A stretch of 64,000 bases of DNA from Rhodanobacter sp. L36 (GCF_009765755.1 NZ_LMUV01000011.1:1266890-1330889); one strand, 5' to 3'; positions 8,823-18,306 are shown, numbered from the stretch's first letter. Translations and numbers: made by a program. Notes: a model not told the origin generated them from the sequence alone.

Positions 8823-10103
8823 ATGCTCGATTACCAGGCCACTCTCGACTGGGCTCGCGCCCGCGATGCCGCCGACCCTCTGCGCGCACTCCGCGACGAA
8901 TTCCTGATACCGCCGCACACGGACGGCAAGCCGAGCACATACTTCTGCGGCAACTCGCTGGGGCTGCAGCCGCGCGCAGTACGCGACGCGGTCAATGCGG
9001 AACTGGACTACTGGAGCGAGCTCGGTGTGGAAGGCCATTTCAAGGGTCGCCTGCCGTGGATGGATTACCACGAGTTCGTGCGCGACGACCTTGCCGCGGT
9101 GATCGGCGCGCGGCCATCCGAAGTGGTCGCGATGAACACGTTGGGCGTGAACCTGCATCTGATGATGGTGAGCTTCTATCGCCCGACCAGAGAGCGTCCG
9201 GCGATCCTGATCGAAGCCGGTGCGTTTCCAACCGATCGCTACGCGGTGGAATCGCAGGTGCGTTTCCACGGTTTCGATCCGGCCATCGCGTTGATCGAAC
9301 TCGAGGCGGATGAACCAAACGGAATCATCTCGCTCGGCGCGATCGAGCGCGCGCTCGATCAACACGGCTCGCGCATCGCACTGGTGATGCTGCCCGGCGT
9401 GCAATATCGCAACGGCCAGGCGTTCGACCTCAAGGCGATCACCGAACTCGGACACAAGCATGGCTGCGTGGTCGGCTTCGACCTTGCCCATGCCGTCGGA
9501 AATCTTCCGCTGCAACTGCACGACAGCGGCGCGGATTTCGCGATCTGGTGCAGCTACAAATATCTCAACAGTGGCCCCGGCGCAGTCGGCGGCGCGTTCG
9601 TGCACGAGCGGCACGCCAAGGCCGTGCTGCCGCGTTTCGCCGGCTGGTGGGGCCACGACAAGACCACACGTTTCCAGATGGGCCCCGAGTTCGTTCCAAC
9701 GCCGGGCGCCGACGGCTGGCAGTTGTCGAATCCGCCGATCCTCGCGCTCGCGCCTTTGCGCGTGTCGCTGGAAATCTTTCGTCGCGCCGGCATGCGGAAC
9801 CTGCGCGAGAAGTCGCTGCAACTCACCGGTTACCTTGAGTGGTTGGTGCAGACTCAGCTGGCGGAAGTGCTGCAGGTCGTAACGCCTGCCGATCCACAAC
9901 GTCGTGGCGCGCAGCTGTCCATTCGCGTGACTGGCGGTCGCGAACGCGGCCGCGAATTGTTCGAGTATTTGATGGACCAAGGCATCATCGGCGACTGGCG
10001 CGAGCCCGACGTCATCCGCATCTCGCCTGCACCGTTGTACAACCGGCTCGAGGATTGCCTGGTGTTTGCCGAAGCGGTACGCAACTGGCATCGCGCAGGC
10101 TGA
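8823..10103 (+). CDS. kynU: kynureninase
   Basis: A 426-residue PLP enzyme of fold type I. CGNSLGLQPRAV near residue 42, FDLAHAVGNLPL in the middle and WCSYKYLNSGPGAVGG with the Schiff-base Lys are standard for kynureninase, which cleaves L-kynurenine or 3-hydroxykynurenine to anthranilate or 3-hydroxyanthranilate plus alanine. The ATG at 8823 is preferred because AGGA sits 7-8 nt upstream; a second ATG at 8808 has no such site and longer starts would run into the REP palindrome. With ACMSD it forms the first kynurenine block; kynurenine monooxygenase and 3-hydroxyanthranilate dioxygenase are not in the window. Confidence 0.95.
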   Translation: MLDYQATLDWARARDAADPLRALRDEFLIPPHTDGKPSTYFCGNSLGLQPRAVRDAVNAELDYWSELGVEGHFKGRLPWMDYHEFVRDDLAAVIGARPSEVVAMNTLGVNLHLMMVSFYRPTRERPAILIEAGAFPTDRYAVESQVRFHGFDPAIALIELEADEPNGIISLGAIERALDQHGSRIALVMLPGVQYRNGQAFDLKAITELGHKHGCVVGFDLAHAVGNLPLQLHDSGADFAIWCSYKYLNSGPGAVGGAFVHERHAKAVLPRFAGWWGHDKTTRFQMGPEFVPTPGADGWQLSNPPILALAPLRVSLEIFRRAGMRNLREKSLQLTGYLEWLVQTQLAEVLQVVTPADPQRRGAQLSIRVTGGRERGRELFEYLMDQGIIGDWREPDVIRISPAPLYNRLEDCLVFAEAVRNWHRAG

Positions 10104-10248
10104 CGTTTATCGCGCGCTGAAGGCATGCGCCGGCCGTACATGTAACGCAGTTGTTGTTGCAGAGTGGAGCCGTCCTTGGCCCTGCGCGCTTCCAGTCAAA
10201 CCATCACTGAAGCGCGTGTCCTGTATTCGCCAAACCCGAAAGAAAAAC

Positions 10249-10626
10249 TCAGGCGGCGGCGTCCTTGAGCTTCTTCAGCGGACGCACCTTGAGCTTGGTG
10301 GATGCCGGCTTCGCGGCGAACCACTGCTCTTCCTTCGTGAACGGGTTGATGCCCTTGCGCTTCGGCTTGGCCGGAACGCTGATCGCGGAAATCTTCAGCA
10401 CGCCGTGCCAGGTGAACGAACCGGCGCCCTTCTTGTGGACGGAACCGGCGACGGCGCCTTCGAGTGCCGACAGCACGGCGCGAACGTCCTTCGCTGCCAC
10501 GCCGCTGGATTCCACCAGATGGCTGACGAGTCCGGACTTGCTCAATGCTTCCTTGATCGGCTTGTGCGTTGCCGGCTTCGCAACGGTCTTTGCAGCTGCG
10601 GGTGCCTTCTTTTTGGTCGTTGCCAT
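10249..10626 (-). CDS. HU-family DNA-binding protein with Lys/Ala N-terminal tail
   Basis: A 125-residue protein: an N-terminal tail of about 22 residues rich in Lys, Ala and Thr (MATTKKKAPAAAKTVAKP), then a HU/IHF-type domain (KEALSKSGLVSHLVESSGV, GAGSFTWHGVLKI, KGINPFTKEEQWFAAKPA). Such histone-like proteins bend and compact DNA without strong sequence specificity. The tail resembles histone-H1-like repeats and is much longer in the DksA protein of this same window. The ATG at 10626 is chosen over a longer frame because the tail starts there and the upstream part shows no conservation pattern. It stands alone, with kynU converging from the other strand. Confidence 0.82.
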   Translation of the reverse strand: MATTKKKAPAAAKTVAKPATHKPIKEALSKSGLVSHLVESSGVAAKDVRAVLSALEGAVAGSVHKKGAGSFTWHGVLKISAISVPAKPKRKGINPFTKEEQWFAAKPASTKLKVRPLKKLKDAAA

Positions 10627-10726
10627 GCTTTTTCCCAGTGTTGTTTCAAAGGCCGCCAATGGCGGAGCTAACGAAATGTAAGCCAAGTTTGCCCGAAGTC
10701 ACAGTGGCAGCGCACCACAAAGCTGC

Positions 10727-10752
10727 ATATTGCGCCGGACATTGCGCAATAT
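10727..10752. promoter_or_regulatory. inverted repeat upstream of the HU-like gene
   Basis: ATATTGCGC at 10727-10735 and GCGCAATAT at 10744-10752 are a perfect 9-bp inverted repeat with an 8-bp spacer. It lies about 100 bp upstream of the HU-like gene, in a 241-bp gap otherwise without recognisable genes. The arrangement suits a dimeric regulator, but the factor is unknown. Confidence 0.35.
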
Positions 10753-10867
10753 CTGGCAGAAAGAGGCTTCTTTTCAAGTCTTTTTTCGAGCTTTGTATTC
10801 GACGAACGCGCTAGCGACGACGCTCGATCGCTTGATGGGCGAACCCCACGGCACGACGCAGACACAT

Positions 10868-11623
10868 CTACGCCCGCACGACCGAGATCCCCTGCGCGAC
10901 CAGCGGCGCGCTCAAGACCCTTGAGGTTTTCCGTTCCACGACGATGATGTTCGCGGTCGTCACCGGCGCAATGACATAAGCGGACGCCGTGTTGAGTTTT
11001 TCCGCCGAGGCGAGAACCACCACTTCTGCGGCACAGCCCGCCAGCGCGCGCTTGACGTACGACTCCTCGAGATCGCCGGTGCTCAAGCCCGCCTTGGCAT
11101 GCACGCCGGTGACGCCCATGAAATACAGGTCGGCGCGAATGTGCGCGATGGCTTCGATCGCTGCCGCACCCACCGCCACCATCGAATGCTTGAACAGCCG
11201 TCCACCGATCAACACGACTTCGATGCCTGCGTGGTCTACCAGTTCTACCGCCACGCTCGGACTGTGCGTAATCACGGTGGCTTGCAACGTGGTCGGCAGA
11301 TGACGTGCGAGCTGCACGCACGTGGTTCCACCATCGAGAATCACCACCTGCCCCGGCGACACGAGCCCGGCTGCCTTCTTTGCGATCGCCAGCTTTCCAT
11401 CGGTGCTGATCTGCTGTCGATGGCCGAAGTCCGCGACCGCCGCCGAGGCGGGCAGCGCGCCGCCGTGCACGCGCTGCAACAGCCCTTCCGCAGCCAGCTC
11501 GCGCAGGTCGCGACGGATGGTGTCTTCGGAGACGTCGAAGGATTCGCTGAGCGCCTTGGCGATCACGAGGCCGTCTTTCTTCAACGTCGCAAGGATGGAT
11601 TTCTTTCGATGGGTCGTCAGCAT
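10868..11623 (-). CDS. DeoR-family transcriptional regulator
   Basis: A 251-residue DeoR/GlpR-type repressor. The N-terminal winged helix-turn-helix (LTTHRKKSILATLKKDGLV, SEDTIRRDLRELAAEGLLQR, residues 2-55) is followed by the DeoR sensor domain with the sugar-phosphate-isomerase-like signature DGGTTCVQLARHL near residue 95 and GGRLFKHSMVAVG. Such regulators usually respond to phosphorylated sugars or nucleosides. It diverges from nudK, and three TGCACGA repeats lie between them. NudK acts on GDP-mannose, so a sugar-nucleotide signal is plausible but inferred. The much longer open frame upstream is not coding. Confidence 0.88.
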   Translation of the reverse strand: MLTTHRKKSILATLKKDGLVIAKALSESFDVSEDTIRRDLRELAAEGLLQRVHGGALPASAAVADFGHRQQISTDGKLAIAKKAAGLVSPGQVVILDGGTTCVQLARHLPTTLQATVITHSPSVAVELVDHAGIEVVLIGGRLFKHSMVAVGAAAIEAIAHIRADLYFMGVTGVHAKAGLSTGDLEESYVKRALAGCAAEVVVLASAEKLNTASAYVIAPVTTANIIVVERKTSRVLSAPLVAQGISVVRA

Positions 11624-11628
11624 GGGCC

Positions 11629-11667
11629 TGCACGAAATTAATTGACATTGCACGATAATGCACGATA
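11629..11667. promoter_or_regulatory. three phased TGCACGA repeats with overlapping TTGACA
   Basis: TGCACGA occurs at 11629-11635, 11649-11655 and 11659-11665 on the same strand, with start-to-start distances of 20 and 10 bp, so all three face the same side of the helix. A perfect TTGACA (11642-11647), oriented toward nudK, sits between the first and second copies. The downstream repeats would lie in the spacer of that promoter. This is a good candidate operator for the adjacent DeoR-type regulator. Confidence 0.55.
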
Positions 11668-11704
11668 GCTTTTTCAGTCTGGCATGTCCATAAAGGCTCG
11701 ACTG

Positions 11705-12304
11705 ATGAATGAAATCGCCGACCGGGTGCGCGTGATCGAAAGCCTGGTTCTGTCCGACGACTGGTACCTTTTGAAGAAAACCGTGTTCGACTTTCGTCGC
11801 GCCGATGGACGCTGGCAGCGTCAGCAGCGCGAGACTTACGACCGCGGCAATGGCGCCACCGTTCTGCTGTATCAGCGCGCCACTCGGCGTATCGTGCTGA
11901 CCCGCCAATTCCGCTTTCCTGCGTACGTCAACGGTCACCACGGCATGTTGATCGAAGCGCCCGCAGGCCTGCTCGATGAAGCAACGCCGGAGCAGCGCAT
12001 TCGTGCGGAAATCGAGGAAGAAACCGGCTACCGCATCGGCAACGTGCACAAGATCTTCGAGGCATTCATGAGCCCGGGTTCAGTCACTGAAAAACTGTTT
12101 TTCTTCATCGCCGAATACGACGCTGCGTCAAAGGTCGGAAACGGAGGCGGCCTCGAAGACGAGGGTGAAGACATCGAAGTCATCGAACTCTCGTTCGACG
12201 AAGCGATGGCGATGTTTCACCGCGGCGACATCGTCGATGCCAAGACGATCATGCTGCTGCAGTACGCCGCGCTGCATCTTTTCGCCAAGGATTCCTCGCG
12301 ATGA
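11705..12304 (+). CDS. nudK: GDP-mannose pyrophosphatase NudK (Nudix hydrolase)
   Basis: A 199-residue Nudix protein that follows E. coli NudK closely. It has REtYDRGNGATVLLY-type strands, the Nudix box GLLDEATPEQRIRAEIEEETGY near residues 90-110 with the catalytic Glu cluster, MSPGSVTEKLFFFIAEY, and DEGEDIEVIELSF. NudK hydrolyses GDP-mannose to GMP and mannose-1-phosphate. The ATG at 11705 is chosen because AAGG precedes it by 8 nt; an ATG at 11684 in the same frame would leave almost no leader after the TTGACA promoter. Its stop overlaps the next start (ATGA, 12301-12304). Confidence 0.9.
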   Translation: MNEIADRVRVIESLVLSDDWYLLKKTVFDFRRADGRWQRQQRETYDRGNGATVLLYQRATRRIVLTRQFRFPAYVNGHHGMLIEAPAGLLDEATPEQRIRAEIEEETGYRIGNVHKIFEAFMSPGSVTEKLFFFIAEYDAASKVGNGGGLEDEGEDIEVIELSFDEAMAMFHRGDIVDAKTIMLLQYAALHLFAKDSSR

Positions 12305-12696
12305 AATCCATGCTCGTGCTGATCGCTGGCCCTTACCGCAGTGGCACCGGTGGCGACCCTGAAAAAATCACCCGCAACTTGCAGGCTCTGGAGCGTGCTG
12401 CGCTGGCGATTTATCGGCTCGGTCACATGCCGATGATTGGCGAATGGGCTGCGCTACCGCTGGCGCGCGAAGCCGGATCGTCTACACCGAACGATGCGAT
12501 TGCCGAACAATTCCTCTATCCGGTCGCGGAACGGTTGCTGCAACACTGCGATGCGGTCTGGCGGATCGGAGGCGATTCGAAGGGCGCCGATGACGATGTA
12601 CGTCGAGCAAGAGCGCTTGGCCTGCGCACCTATCACTCGCTGCGGGACGTGCCCGAGGTCAGTGTGCCAATAACGTCTTCACGCCAAGAATTGTGA
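12301..12696 (+). CDS. DUF4406-family protein (nucleoside 2-deoxyribosyltransferase-like)
   Basis: A 131-residue protein starting LVLIAGPYRSGTGGDP, the opening glycine-rich strand-turn of the nucleoside 2-deoxyribosyltransferase-like fold. It continues with AIYRLGHMPMIGEW and CDAVWRIGGDSKGADDDV, matching the DUF4406 pattern. Members may bind nucleotides or nucleotide sugars, but activity is largely uncharacterised. Translational coupling to nudK (4-bp overlap) suggests a shared nucleotide-clean-up or sugar-nucleotide role. Its last 38 bp overlap, on the opposite strand, the end of a 39-codon gene. Confidence 0.75.
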   Translation: MKSMLVLIAGPYRSGTGGDPEKITRNLQALERAALAIYRLGHMPMIGEWAALPLAREAGSSTPNDAIAEQFLYPVAERLLQHCDAVWRIGGDSKGADDDVRRARALGLRTYHSLRDVPEVSVPITSSRQEL

Positions 12697-12778
12697 AGCC
12701 CACGACGGCCATGACCACATAGATGATCCAGCGCAGTCGCTGCAATCGTTGCAGGTTCTTGTTGTGAGCAGGAAACAT
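12659..12778 (-). CDS. 39-residue single-span membrane peptide
   Basis: A very short gene supported by an AAGGAG Shine-Dalgarno sequence exactly 5 nt before its ATG (12776-12778 on the plus strand reads CAT). The peptide starts MFPAHNKNLQRLQRLRW, a basic cytoplasmic segment, followed by one hydrophobic helix (IIYVVMAVVGFTILGV) and a short tail KTLLAH. I recognise no family. It sits 81 bp downstream of proA on the same strand, possibly as the last gene of the arginine/proline operon, and overlaps the 3' end of the DUF4406 gene tail-to-tail. A longer frame (to 12844) exists, but the start at 12778 has the only good ribosome-binding site. Confidence 0.6.
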   Translation of the reverse strand: MFPAHNKNLQRLQRLRWIIYVVMAVVGFTILGVKTLLAH

Positions 12779-12859
12779 GTCGACTCCTTTTTGGGTGGAT
12801 CGTCCTGGTCCAATCGTCGGTGACAGGCCAAGAAATAAACGCACAACAATTGCCGCGCT

Positions 12860-14122
12860 TCACACGCGGCTTTGTGGATGCCGCACCTGTCCTTCGCCGC
12901 GCACCACGAAACGTTCGATGGTGAGGGATTCTGCGCCCATCGGACCGTACGCGTGCAGGCGCGTGGTCGAGATGCCGATCTCGGCACCAAGGCCGAGTTC
13001 GCCGCCGTCGGAGAAACGAGAAGATGCGTTGACCATCACGACAGCCGAGCGCAATGCCGCGACGAATTGCTGCGCTGATGATTCGTCGCGGGTGGCGATC
13101 ACTTCGGTGTGGTCGGAGCCGTAACGACGAATGTGCGCGATGGCGTCTCCAAGATCGTCGACGATGCGTATCGCGATAATCAGATCGAGGAATTCCGCGG
13201 CGTAGTCATCGTCGGTCGCCAGCTTCATGTCGGACACCAGCGCCTGGCTGCGCTCGCAGCCGCGCAGCTGCACGCCGCGATCGCGCAGTGCTGCAGCGGC
13301 TAGCGGCAGAAAACTTTCGGCAATGTCCACATGCACCAGCAAGGTTTCCAGCGCGTTGCATACGCCGGGACGCGAGGTCTTGCCGTCGATCAGCAAATTC
13401 AACGCAAGCACCGGATCAGCACTTCGATCCACGTACAGATGACATACACCTTTGTAATGCTTGATCACCGGCACGCGCGCGTGTTCGGCGACGAATCGGA
13501 TCAAACCTTCGCCGCCACGAGGGATGGCCAGGTCGACGATGTCGATGAGTTGCAACAGCTCGACCATCGTTTCGCGGCTGAGATCCTCGACCAGCGTGAG
13601 CGCGGCCGCAGGCACATGGTTGGATACGAGCGCGGATTGCAATGCGGCAGCGATCGCCATATTGGAATGCAGCGCTTCGGAACCACCGCGCAGGATGACG
13701 CCGTTGCCAGCGAACAGGCACAGCGCGGCAGCGTCGGCGGTGACGTTGGGTCGCGCCTCGTAGATCATCGCCACCACGCCGAGCGGCACGCGAACACGCT
13801 CGATCGACAGCCCGTTCGGACGCGTCTCGCGTCGCGTCACCACGCCGACGGGATCGGGCAACGCGGCGACTTCGCGCAAGGCGTTGGCGATGGAAGCCAT
13901 GCGGGTTTCATCGAGCCGCAGGCGATCGAGCATGGCGCCTTGCACGCCCTTGTCCTGCGCCTGCTGCATGTCGCGCGCGTTCGCCGCCAGCACGACGGCC
14001 GATTGCGATTCGAGCACGACTGCCATGTCGTGCAGCAGTTTGCGCTTGGTTTCGGTATCGAGTGCCGCAACGCGTTGTGCAGCGTCGCGACAGGCGATGG
14101 CCTGCTGGCGGATATCGCTCAT
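12860..14122 (-). CDS. proA: glutamate-5-semialdehyde dehydrogenase (gamma-glutamyl phosphate reductase)
   Basis: A 420-residue aldehyde-dehydrogenase-superfamily enzyme that reduces gamma-glutamyl phosphate to glutamate-5-semialdehyde with NADPH, the second step of proline synthesis. The catalytic Cys lies in [14 protein letters not shown] near residue 255, and [16 protein letters not shown] and GGEALHSN-like nucleotide segments are intact. Length equals the family norm. It is the last enzyme gene of the long operon; its start overlaps the proB stop by 4 bp, so the two subunits of the proline-committing pair are co-translated. Confidence 0.97.
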   Translation of the reverse strand: MSDIRQQAIACRDAAQRVAALDTETKRKLLHDMAVVLESQSAVVLAANARDMQQAQDKGVQGAMLDRLRLDETRMASIANALREVAALPDPVGVVTRRETRPNGLSIERVRVPLGVVAMIYEARPNVTADAAALCLFAGNGVILRGGSEALHSNMAIAAALQSALVSNHVPAAALTLVEDLSRETMVELLQLIDIVDLAIPRGGEGLIRFVAEHARVPVIKHYKGVCHLYVDRSADPVLALNLLIDGKTSRPGVCNALETLLVHVDIAESFLPLAAAALRDRGVQLRGCERSQALVSDMKLATDDDYAAEFLDLIIAIRIVDDLGDAIAHIRRYGSDHTEVIATRDESSAQQFVAALRSAVVMVNASSRFSDGGELGLGAEIGISTTRLHAYGPMGAESLTIERFVVRGEGQVRHPQSRV

Positions 14123-15288
14123 GCGCCGATCTCCCTGTTGCTGGTCGTACTGTCGATCACGGTCGCGAGATCGTCCCGATGCACCATCTCCGCGCCATAG
14201 CTGTAACCAAGCAGACCTTCGATCTCGCGACTGTGTTGCCCTGCCAATCGGCGCATTTCCACGGAACTGTATTGCGCCAGACCACGCGCAACGGTGCGTG
14301 ATTGCGAGTCGATGATTTCGACCAGATCGCCACGATGAAAATCACCATCCACACCACTGACGCCACCCGGCAGCAACGACACCTGGCCGCCGGCGAGCGC
14401 GCGTGCTGCGCCGTCATCGACACGAATGCGACCCGCTGCCGTCGGTGCATGGCGCAGCCAGTATTTGCGCGCCTGCATGCGACCGGTCGATGCGTCGATC
14501 AAGGTGCCGTGCAATCGCCCGTGCTGAAGCGCCTGTACCGTCGCCGCATCGCGACCGCTGAACAACGCCGTGGGGATGCCGGCCGTCGCCGCCTTGCCCG
14601 CAGCTTCCAGTTTGGTGCGCATGCCGCCAGTGCCGGCCTCGCTGCCGCTTTCGCCTGCCATGGCGATGATCGCCGGCGTCAACGCGGACACATGCGCGAT
14701 CGGTTCGGCATATGCGTTGCGGCGCGGGTCGGCGTTGTAAAGCGCGTCGACATCGGAGGCGATCAACAGAAGATCGGCGTCGACCAACGCGGCGACGATG
14801 GCCGCGAGGTTGTCGTTGTCGCCGAGCTTGAGCTCATCCACCGCGACGGTGTCGTTTTCGTTCACCACCGGCAACACGCCGAGCGCGAGCAACTCGCGCA
14901 ACGTGGCGCGCGCGTTGAGATAGCGACGGCGATTGCCGAGATCATCGTGCGTGAGCAGCACCTGCGCCACCGGCCTATCAGACAGCGATTGCCATAGCGC
15001 GATCATCGGCGCCTGCCCGAGTGCTGCGAGCGCCTGGCGCATGACGAGTCCGTCATCGAGCGTCGCTCGTTCGCGCAACACGGCGCGTCCCGCGGCGACC
15101 GCGCCTGACGACACGAGTACCACCTGGCGACCATCGGCATGGCTTGCATCGATGAAGCCGGCCAGTGCCGCGGCGTAGCGCGCGGTGAGTCCGCCGCCAT
15201 CAGCCGCAAGCAGATTGCTGCCGACCTTCAACACGGCGCGACGCCAACGCGGAAGATCCTGTGCGGAAAGTTCTCGCGTCATGTTCAT
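14119..15288 (-). CDS. proB: glutamate 5-kinase
   Basis: A 389-residue protein with an amino-acid-kinase domain (residues 18-265: [42 protein letters not shown]) and a C-terminal PUA domain (about 285-370). This is the long, feedback-controlled form of glutamate 5-kinase, which makes gamma-glutamyl phosphate from glutamate and ATP and is normally inhibited by proline. The start overlaps the cupin stop and the stop overlaps proA. Placing proBA at the end of an arginine operon joins two routes that both begin from glutamate. Confidence 0.97.
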   Translation of the reverse strand: MNMTRELSAQDLPRWRRAVLKVGSNLLAADGGGLTARYAAALAGFIDASHADGRQVVLVSSGAVAAGRAVLRERATLDDGLVMRQALAALGQAPMIALWQSLSDRPVAQVLLTHDDLGNRRRYLNARATLRELLALGVLPVVNENDTVAVDELKLGDNDNLAAIVAALVDADLLLIASDVDALYNADPRRNAYAEPIAHVSALTPAIIAMAGESGSEAGTGGMRTKLEAAGKAATAGIPTALFSGRDAATVQALQHGRLHGTLIDASTGRMQARKYWLRHAPTAAGRIRVDDGAARALAGGQVSLLPGGVSGVDGDFHRGDLVEIIDSQSRTVARGLAQYSSVEMRRLAGQHSREIEGLLGYSYGAEMVHRDDLATVIDSTTSNREIGA

Positions 15289-15662
15289 CGTGGTCGATCC
15301 GGCGCTTCCGCCGGCATGCGATCGCTATGGCTTTTCGGCGCCGACACCACCATGAAACGCACGTCCGCAGCACTTTCGTTGCGCATCTGATGCGCTGCGC
15401 CCGGCGGCACGTGCACACCGACACCACGCGCGAGGTGATGTATTTCGCCTTCGATCTCCAGCGCGGCGTCGCCTTCGAGAACGTAGAAAAACTGCCGCGC
15501 CCTGGCATGCCGATGCCGCTGCTCGGCGGCGCCCGGCGGCATGCACTCCTCGATCACACTCAGGTCGTCGCACTCCAGCAAATGCCAACCATCGCAGACA
15601 TCGCCCCAGCGATAGTGCGGTGCGCCGTCTCTGCTGATCGCGGTCGTGGGTTCTTCGTGCAT
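15285..15662 (-). CDS. cupin-domain protein
   Basis: A 125-residue single-cupin protein. Motif 1 is in AEQRHRHARARQFFYVLEG (two His and a Glu-equivalent position) and motif 2 in GVGVHVPPGAAHQMRN. Small cupins of this kind bind a divalent metal and act as sugar/amino-acid epimerases, isomerases or sensors; the function here is unknown. It is wedged between argH (3 bp gap) and proB (4 bp overlap), so it is made together with arginine and proline enzymes and could act on or sense a glutamate-family metabolite. That is inference from position only. Confidence 0.8.
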   Translation of the reverse strand: MHEEPTTAISRDGAPHYRWGDVCDGWHLLECDDLSVIEECMPPGAAEQRHRHARARQFFYVLEGDAALEIEGEIHHLARGVGVHVPPGAAHQMRNESAADVRFMVVSAPKSHSDRMPAEAPDRPR

Positions 15663-15665
15663 CGT

Positions 15666-16961
15666 TCAGCCGTCCAGTTGGTTCAGCCGCGCACGCAAAG
15701 TATCGAGCCGCAGGTCATAACCCGCACCCGGCGACACGCGCGCCGCGAGACTGGCTTCCGGCGTGCGTCCCTGCCCCGCATCGCTGGCCGCTTCGGCGGC
15801 TGCGCGATAGGCATCACGAAATGGCACGCCCGCAGCCGCCTGCTCGATCGCCACGTCGGTGGCGTACATCGCCGGCTCGATCGCCGCGCGCATCGCCGAT
15901 TCGTTCCATCGCATGCGCGCGAGCAGATCGGGCACGAGCTCCAGCGCGGCCAAGCCGTGACGGCAACCATGAAACAGCGAGCCTTTGGAAAACTGCAGGT
16001 CGCGCTGATAGCCCGAGGGCAGCGACAGCAATTGCTCGATCTCGGTGCGTGCAGCCGCGATGCTGGCGTAGCTCGCGCGCAGCAGTTCGACGACGTCCGG
16101 GTTGCGCTTGTTCGGCATGATCGAACTGCCCGTGGTGTATTCGGACGGCAGCTTCACGAAATCGAATTCGGCGGTGGTGAACAGCGACAGATCCCATGCC
16201 AGTCGGCGCAGGTCGAGTAACGCACTGCCGATGGCTTCCAGCACCGCCATCTCGAACTTGCCGCGCGAGATTTGCGCGTAGATCGGCGACACCTGCATGC
16301 GCGCAAAGCCGAGCGCCTGCGTGGTGTGTTCGCGATCCAGCTTCAGGTTGACGCCGTAGCCGGCGGCGGTGCCGAGCGGATTGGCGTCGATCCATTCGGA
16401 CGTCTGTTTCGCGCGCCACGCGTTGTCGATGAAACCCTCGGCAAAGCCGGCAAACCACATCGACGTGGACGAAACCACCGCGCGCTGCAAATGCGTGTAG
16501 CCAGGTAGCGGCAACGCCGGCTGCGCTGCACGATCCAGGCAGACCTGCGCAATCGCGCGGCAATGCGTGTGCAGCGCGGATAGCTGATCCTTCAGCCACA
16601 GGCGCGTTGCGACGAGAATCTGATCGTTGCGGCTGCGGCCGGTATGCACGCGACGTCCTGCATCGCCAAGGCGTTCGGTGAGTCGCGCCTCGATCGCGGA
16701 ATGCCCATCCTCGTATCGGTTATCCAGTATGAATGCACCACTGCGAAAATCTTCCGCCAGTGCGTCCAGTTCGCGCTTCAGCGATTGCGATTCGTCGGCG
16801 CTGACCACGTCGATATTGGCGAGGCCTTCGATATGCGCCTTGCTCGCGACGATGTCGTGCAGAAAAAATTCGCGATCGAGCAACACGTCGTCGCCAGCGA
16901 GAAACGCCATGATCTTTGCGTTCGTCGTCACGCCGTCCTTCTGCCACAGCAGATCACTCAT
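15666..16961 (-). CDS. argH: argininosuccinate lyase
   Basis: A 431-residue member of the fumarase/aspartase superfamily. The signature [12 protein letters not shown] is at about residue 275, with [11 protein letters not shown] near 100 and the TH dipeptide in GYTHLQRA near 150. It cleaves argininosuccinate to arginine and fumarate, the last step of arginine synthesis. The start ATG at 16961 is 8 bp inside the end of proS, which indicates translational coupling. The family is usually 450-470 residues, so this is a slightly short version. Confidence 0.96.
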   Translation of the reverse strand: MSDLLWQKDGVTTNAKIMAFLAGDDVLLDREFFLHDIVASKAHIEGLANIDVVSADESQSLKRELDALAEDFRSGAFILDNRYEDGHSAIEARLTERLGDAGRRVHTGRSRNDQILVATRLWLKDQLSALHTHCRAIAQVCLDRAAQPALPLPGYTHLQRAVVSSTSMWFAGFAEGFIDNAWRAKQTSEWIDANPLGTAAGYGVNLKLDREHTTQALGFARMQVSPIYAQISRGKFEMAVLEAIGSALLDLRRLAWDLSLFTTAEFDFVKLPSEYTTGSSIMPNKRNPDVVELLRASYASIAAARTEIEQLLSLPSGYQRDLQFSKGSLFHGCRHGLAALELVPDLLARMRWNESAMRAAIEPAMYATDVAIEQAAAGVPFRDAYRAAAEAASDAGQGRTPEASLAARVSPGAGYDLRLDTLRARLNQLDG

Positions 16962-18306
16962 GGGGATGGTCCTTCTCGTTCGGATACGAAGCGACCAGCA
17001 CCTGCACTGCCGCTTCAATGGAAAGTTCGCGGCGCTCGCCGTTGCTGCGCTGCTTGAGTTCTACCATGCCGACATCAAGCCCGCGTGGCCCGACGATCAG
17101 TTGCCACGGCAGGCCGATCAAATCCATGCGCGCGAACTTTGCGCCGGCGCGATCGTCTGTGTCGTCGAGCAGCACGTCGAGGCCGGCCGCCTGCAACTGC
17201 GCATACAGCGCTTCACACGCCTCATCGGTGCGCACGTCGCCCGATTTCAGATTGACCAGGCCAAGCGCGAACGGCGTCACTGACGCCGGCCACACGATGC
17301 CGTGTTCGTCGTGGCTGGCTTCGATGATCGCGCCGAGCAGGCGCGACACACCCACGCCATAGCAGCCTCCGTGGATCGGCACATTCATACCATCGGCGCC
17401 GGTCACGTTGGCCTTCATCGGTACCGAATACCGGGTGCCGAAGTAGAAGATCTGGCCGACTTCGATGCCCCGTGTGTGAACGCGGTGCCCAGGCGTCACA
17501 TCGCGTTCGAAGCGCGCCGTATCGTGCACGTCTTCGGTTGCTGCATACGGCGCAGTCCACGCATCGATCACCGGTTGCAGGTCGCCGGCATAATCGATAT
17601 CGGCGTCGGGAATCGGCAGTTCGAGTACGCGGCCATCGCAGTACACCGCCGACTCACCGGTTTGCGCGAGCACGATGAACTCATGCGAAAGATCGCCGCC
17701 GATCGGGCCGGTTTCCGCGCGCATCGGAATCGCCTTGATGCCCATCCGCGCGAACAATCGCAGGTAAGCGACGAACATGCGGTTGTACGATCGCTGCGCG
17801 CCGGCCTCGTCGAGGTCGAACGAATAGCCGTCCTTCATCAGGAATTCGCGCCCGCGCATCAGTCCAAAACGCGGCCGCTGTTCATCGCGAAATTTCCACT
17901 GCACCTGATAAAGGTTCAGCGGCAGACTGCGCCACGAACTGACGTAGCTGCGAAAAATCTCGGTGACCATTTCCTCGTTGGTCGGGCCATACAACAGCTC
18001 GCGCTTGTGACGGTCGGTGATGCGCAACATCTCCGCACCATAGGCGTCGTAACGACCGCTTTCGCGCCACAGGTCGGCCAGCTGCAGCGTCGGCATCAAC
18101 AACTCGATGGCACCGGCACGATCCATTTCCTCGCGCACGATGCGCTCGATCTTGCGCAGCACACGCAGGCCCAGAGGCAACCAGGCGTAGATGCCGGCGG
18201 CCTCCTGACGGATCATGCCGGCGCGTAGCATCAGCCGATGCGAAACGACCTGCGCCTCGGCGGGATTTTCTTTCAACGTGGGAAGGAGGTAACGGGACAG
18301 ACGCAT
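16954..18306 (-). CDS. proS: prolyl-tRNA synthetase, short form lacking the editing insertion
   Basis: A 450-residue class II synthetase that charges tRNA-Pro. Motif 1 ([16 protein letters not shown]) is at about 45-60, motif 2 ([21 protein letters not shown]) begins at 139 and motif 3 ([11 protein letters not shown]) near 317, followed by an anticodon-binding domain. Only about 70 residues separate [11 protein letters not shown] from [10 protein letters not shown]. In the 570-residue E. coli enzyme this space holds the roughly 180-residue INS editing domain. The protein is therefore of the short, alphaproteobacterial-like type that cannot clear mischarged Ala-tRNA-Pro in cis. It lies between argC (49 bp) and argH (8-bp overlap), with proBA further along the same operon. 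Confidence 0.93.
   Translation of the reverse strand: MRLSRYLLPTLKENPAEAQVVSHRLMLRAGMIRQEAAGIYAWLPLGLRVLRKIERIVREEMDRAGAIELLMPTLQLADLWRESGRYDAYGAEMLRITDRHKRELLYGPTNEEMVTEIFRSYVSSWRSLPLNLYQVQWKFRDEQRPRFGLMRGREFLMKDGYSFDLDEAGAQRSYNRMFVAYLRLFARMGIKAIPMRAETGPIGGDLSHEFIVLAQTGESAVYCDGRVLELPIPDADIDYAGDLQPVIDAWTAPYAATEDVHDTARFERDVTPGHRVHTRGIEVGQIFYFGTRYSVPMKANVTGADGMNVPIHGGCYGVGVSRLLGAIIEASHDEHGIVWPASVTPFALGLVNLKSGDVRTDEACEALYAQLQAAGLDVLLDDTDDRAGAKFARMDLIGLPWQLIVGPRGLDVGMVELKQRSNGERRELSIEAAVQVLVASYPNEKDHPHE

Noticed and set aside
10104-10248. Possible tRNA or small RNA after kynU
   Set aside because: No cloverleaf, no T-loop GTTC-type box and no terminator were found.
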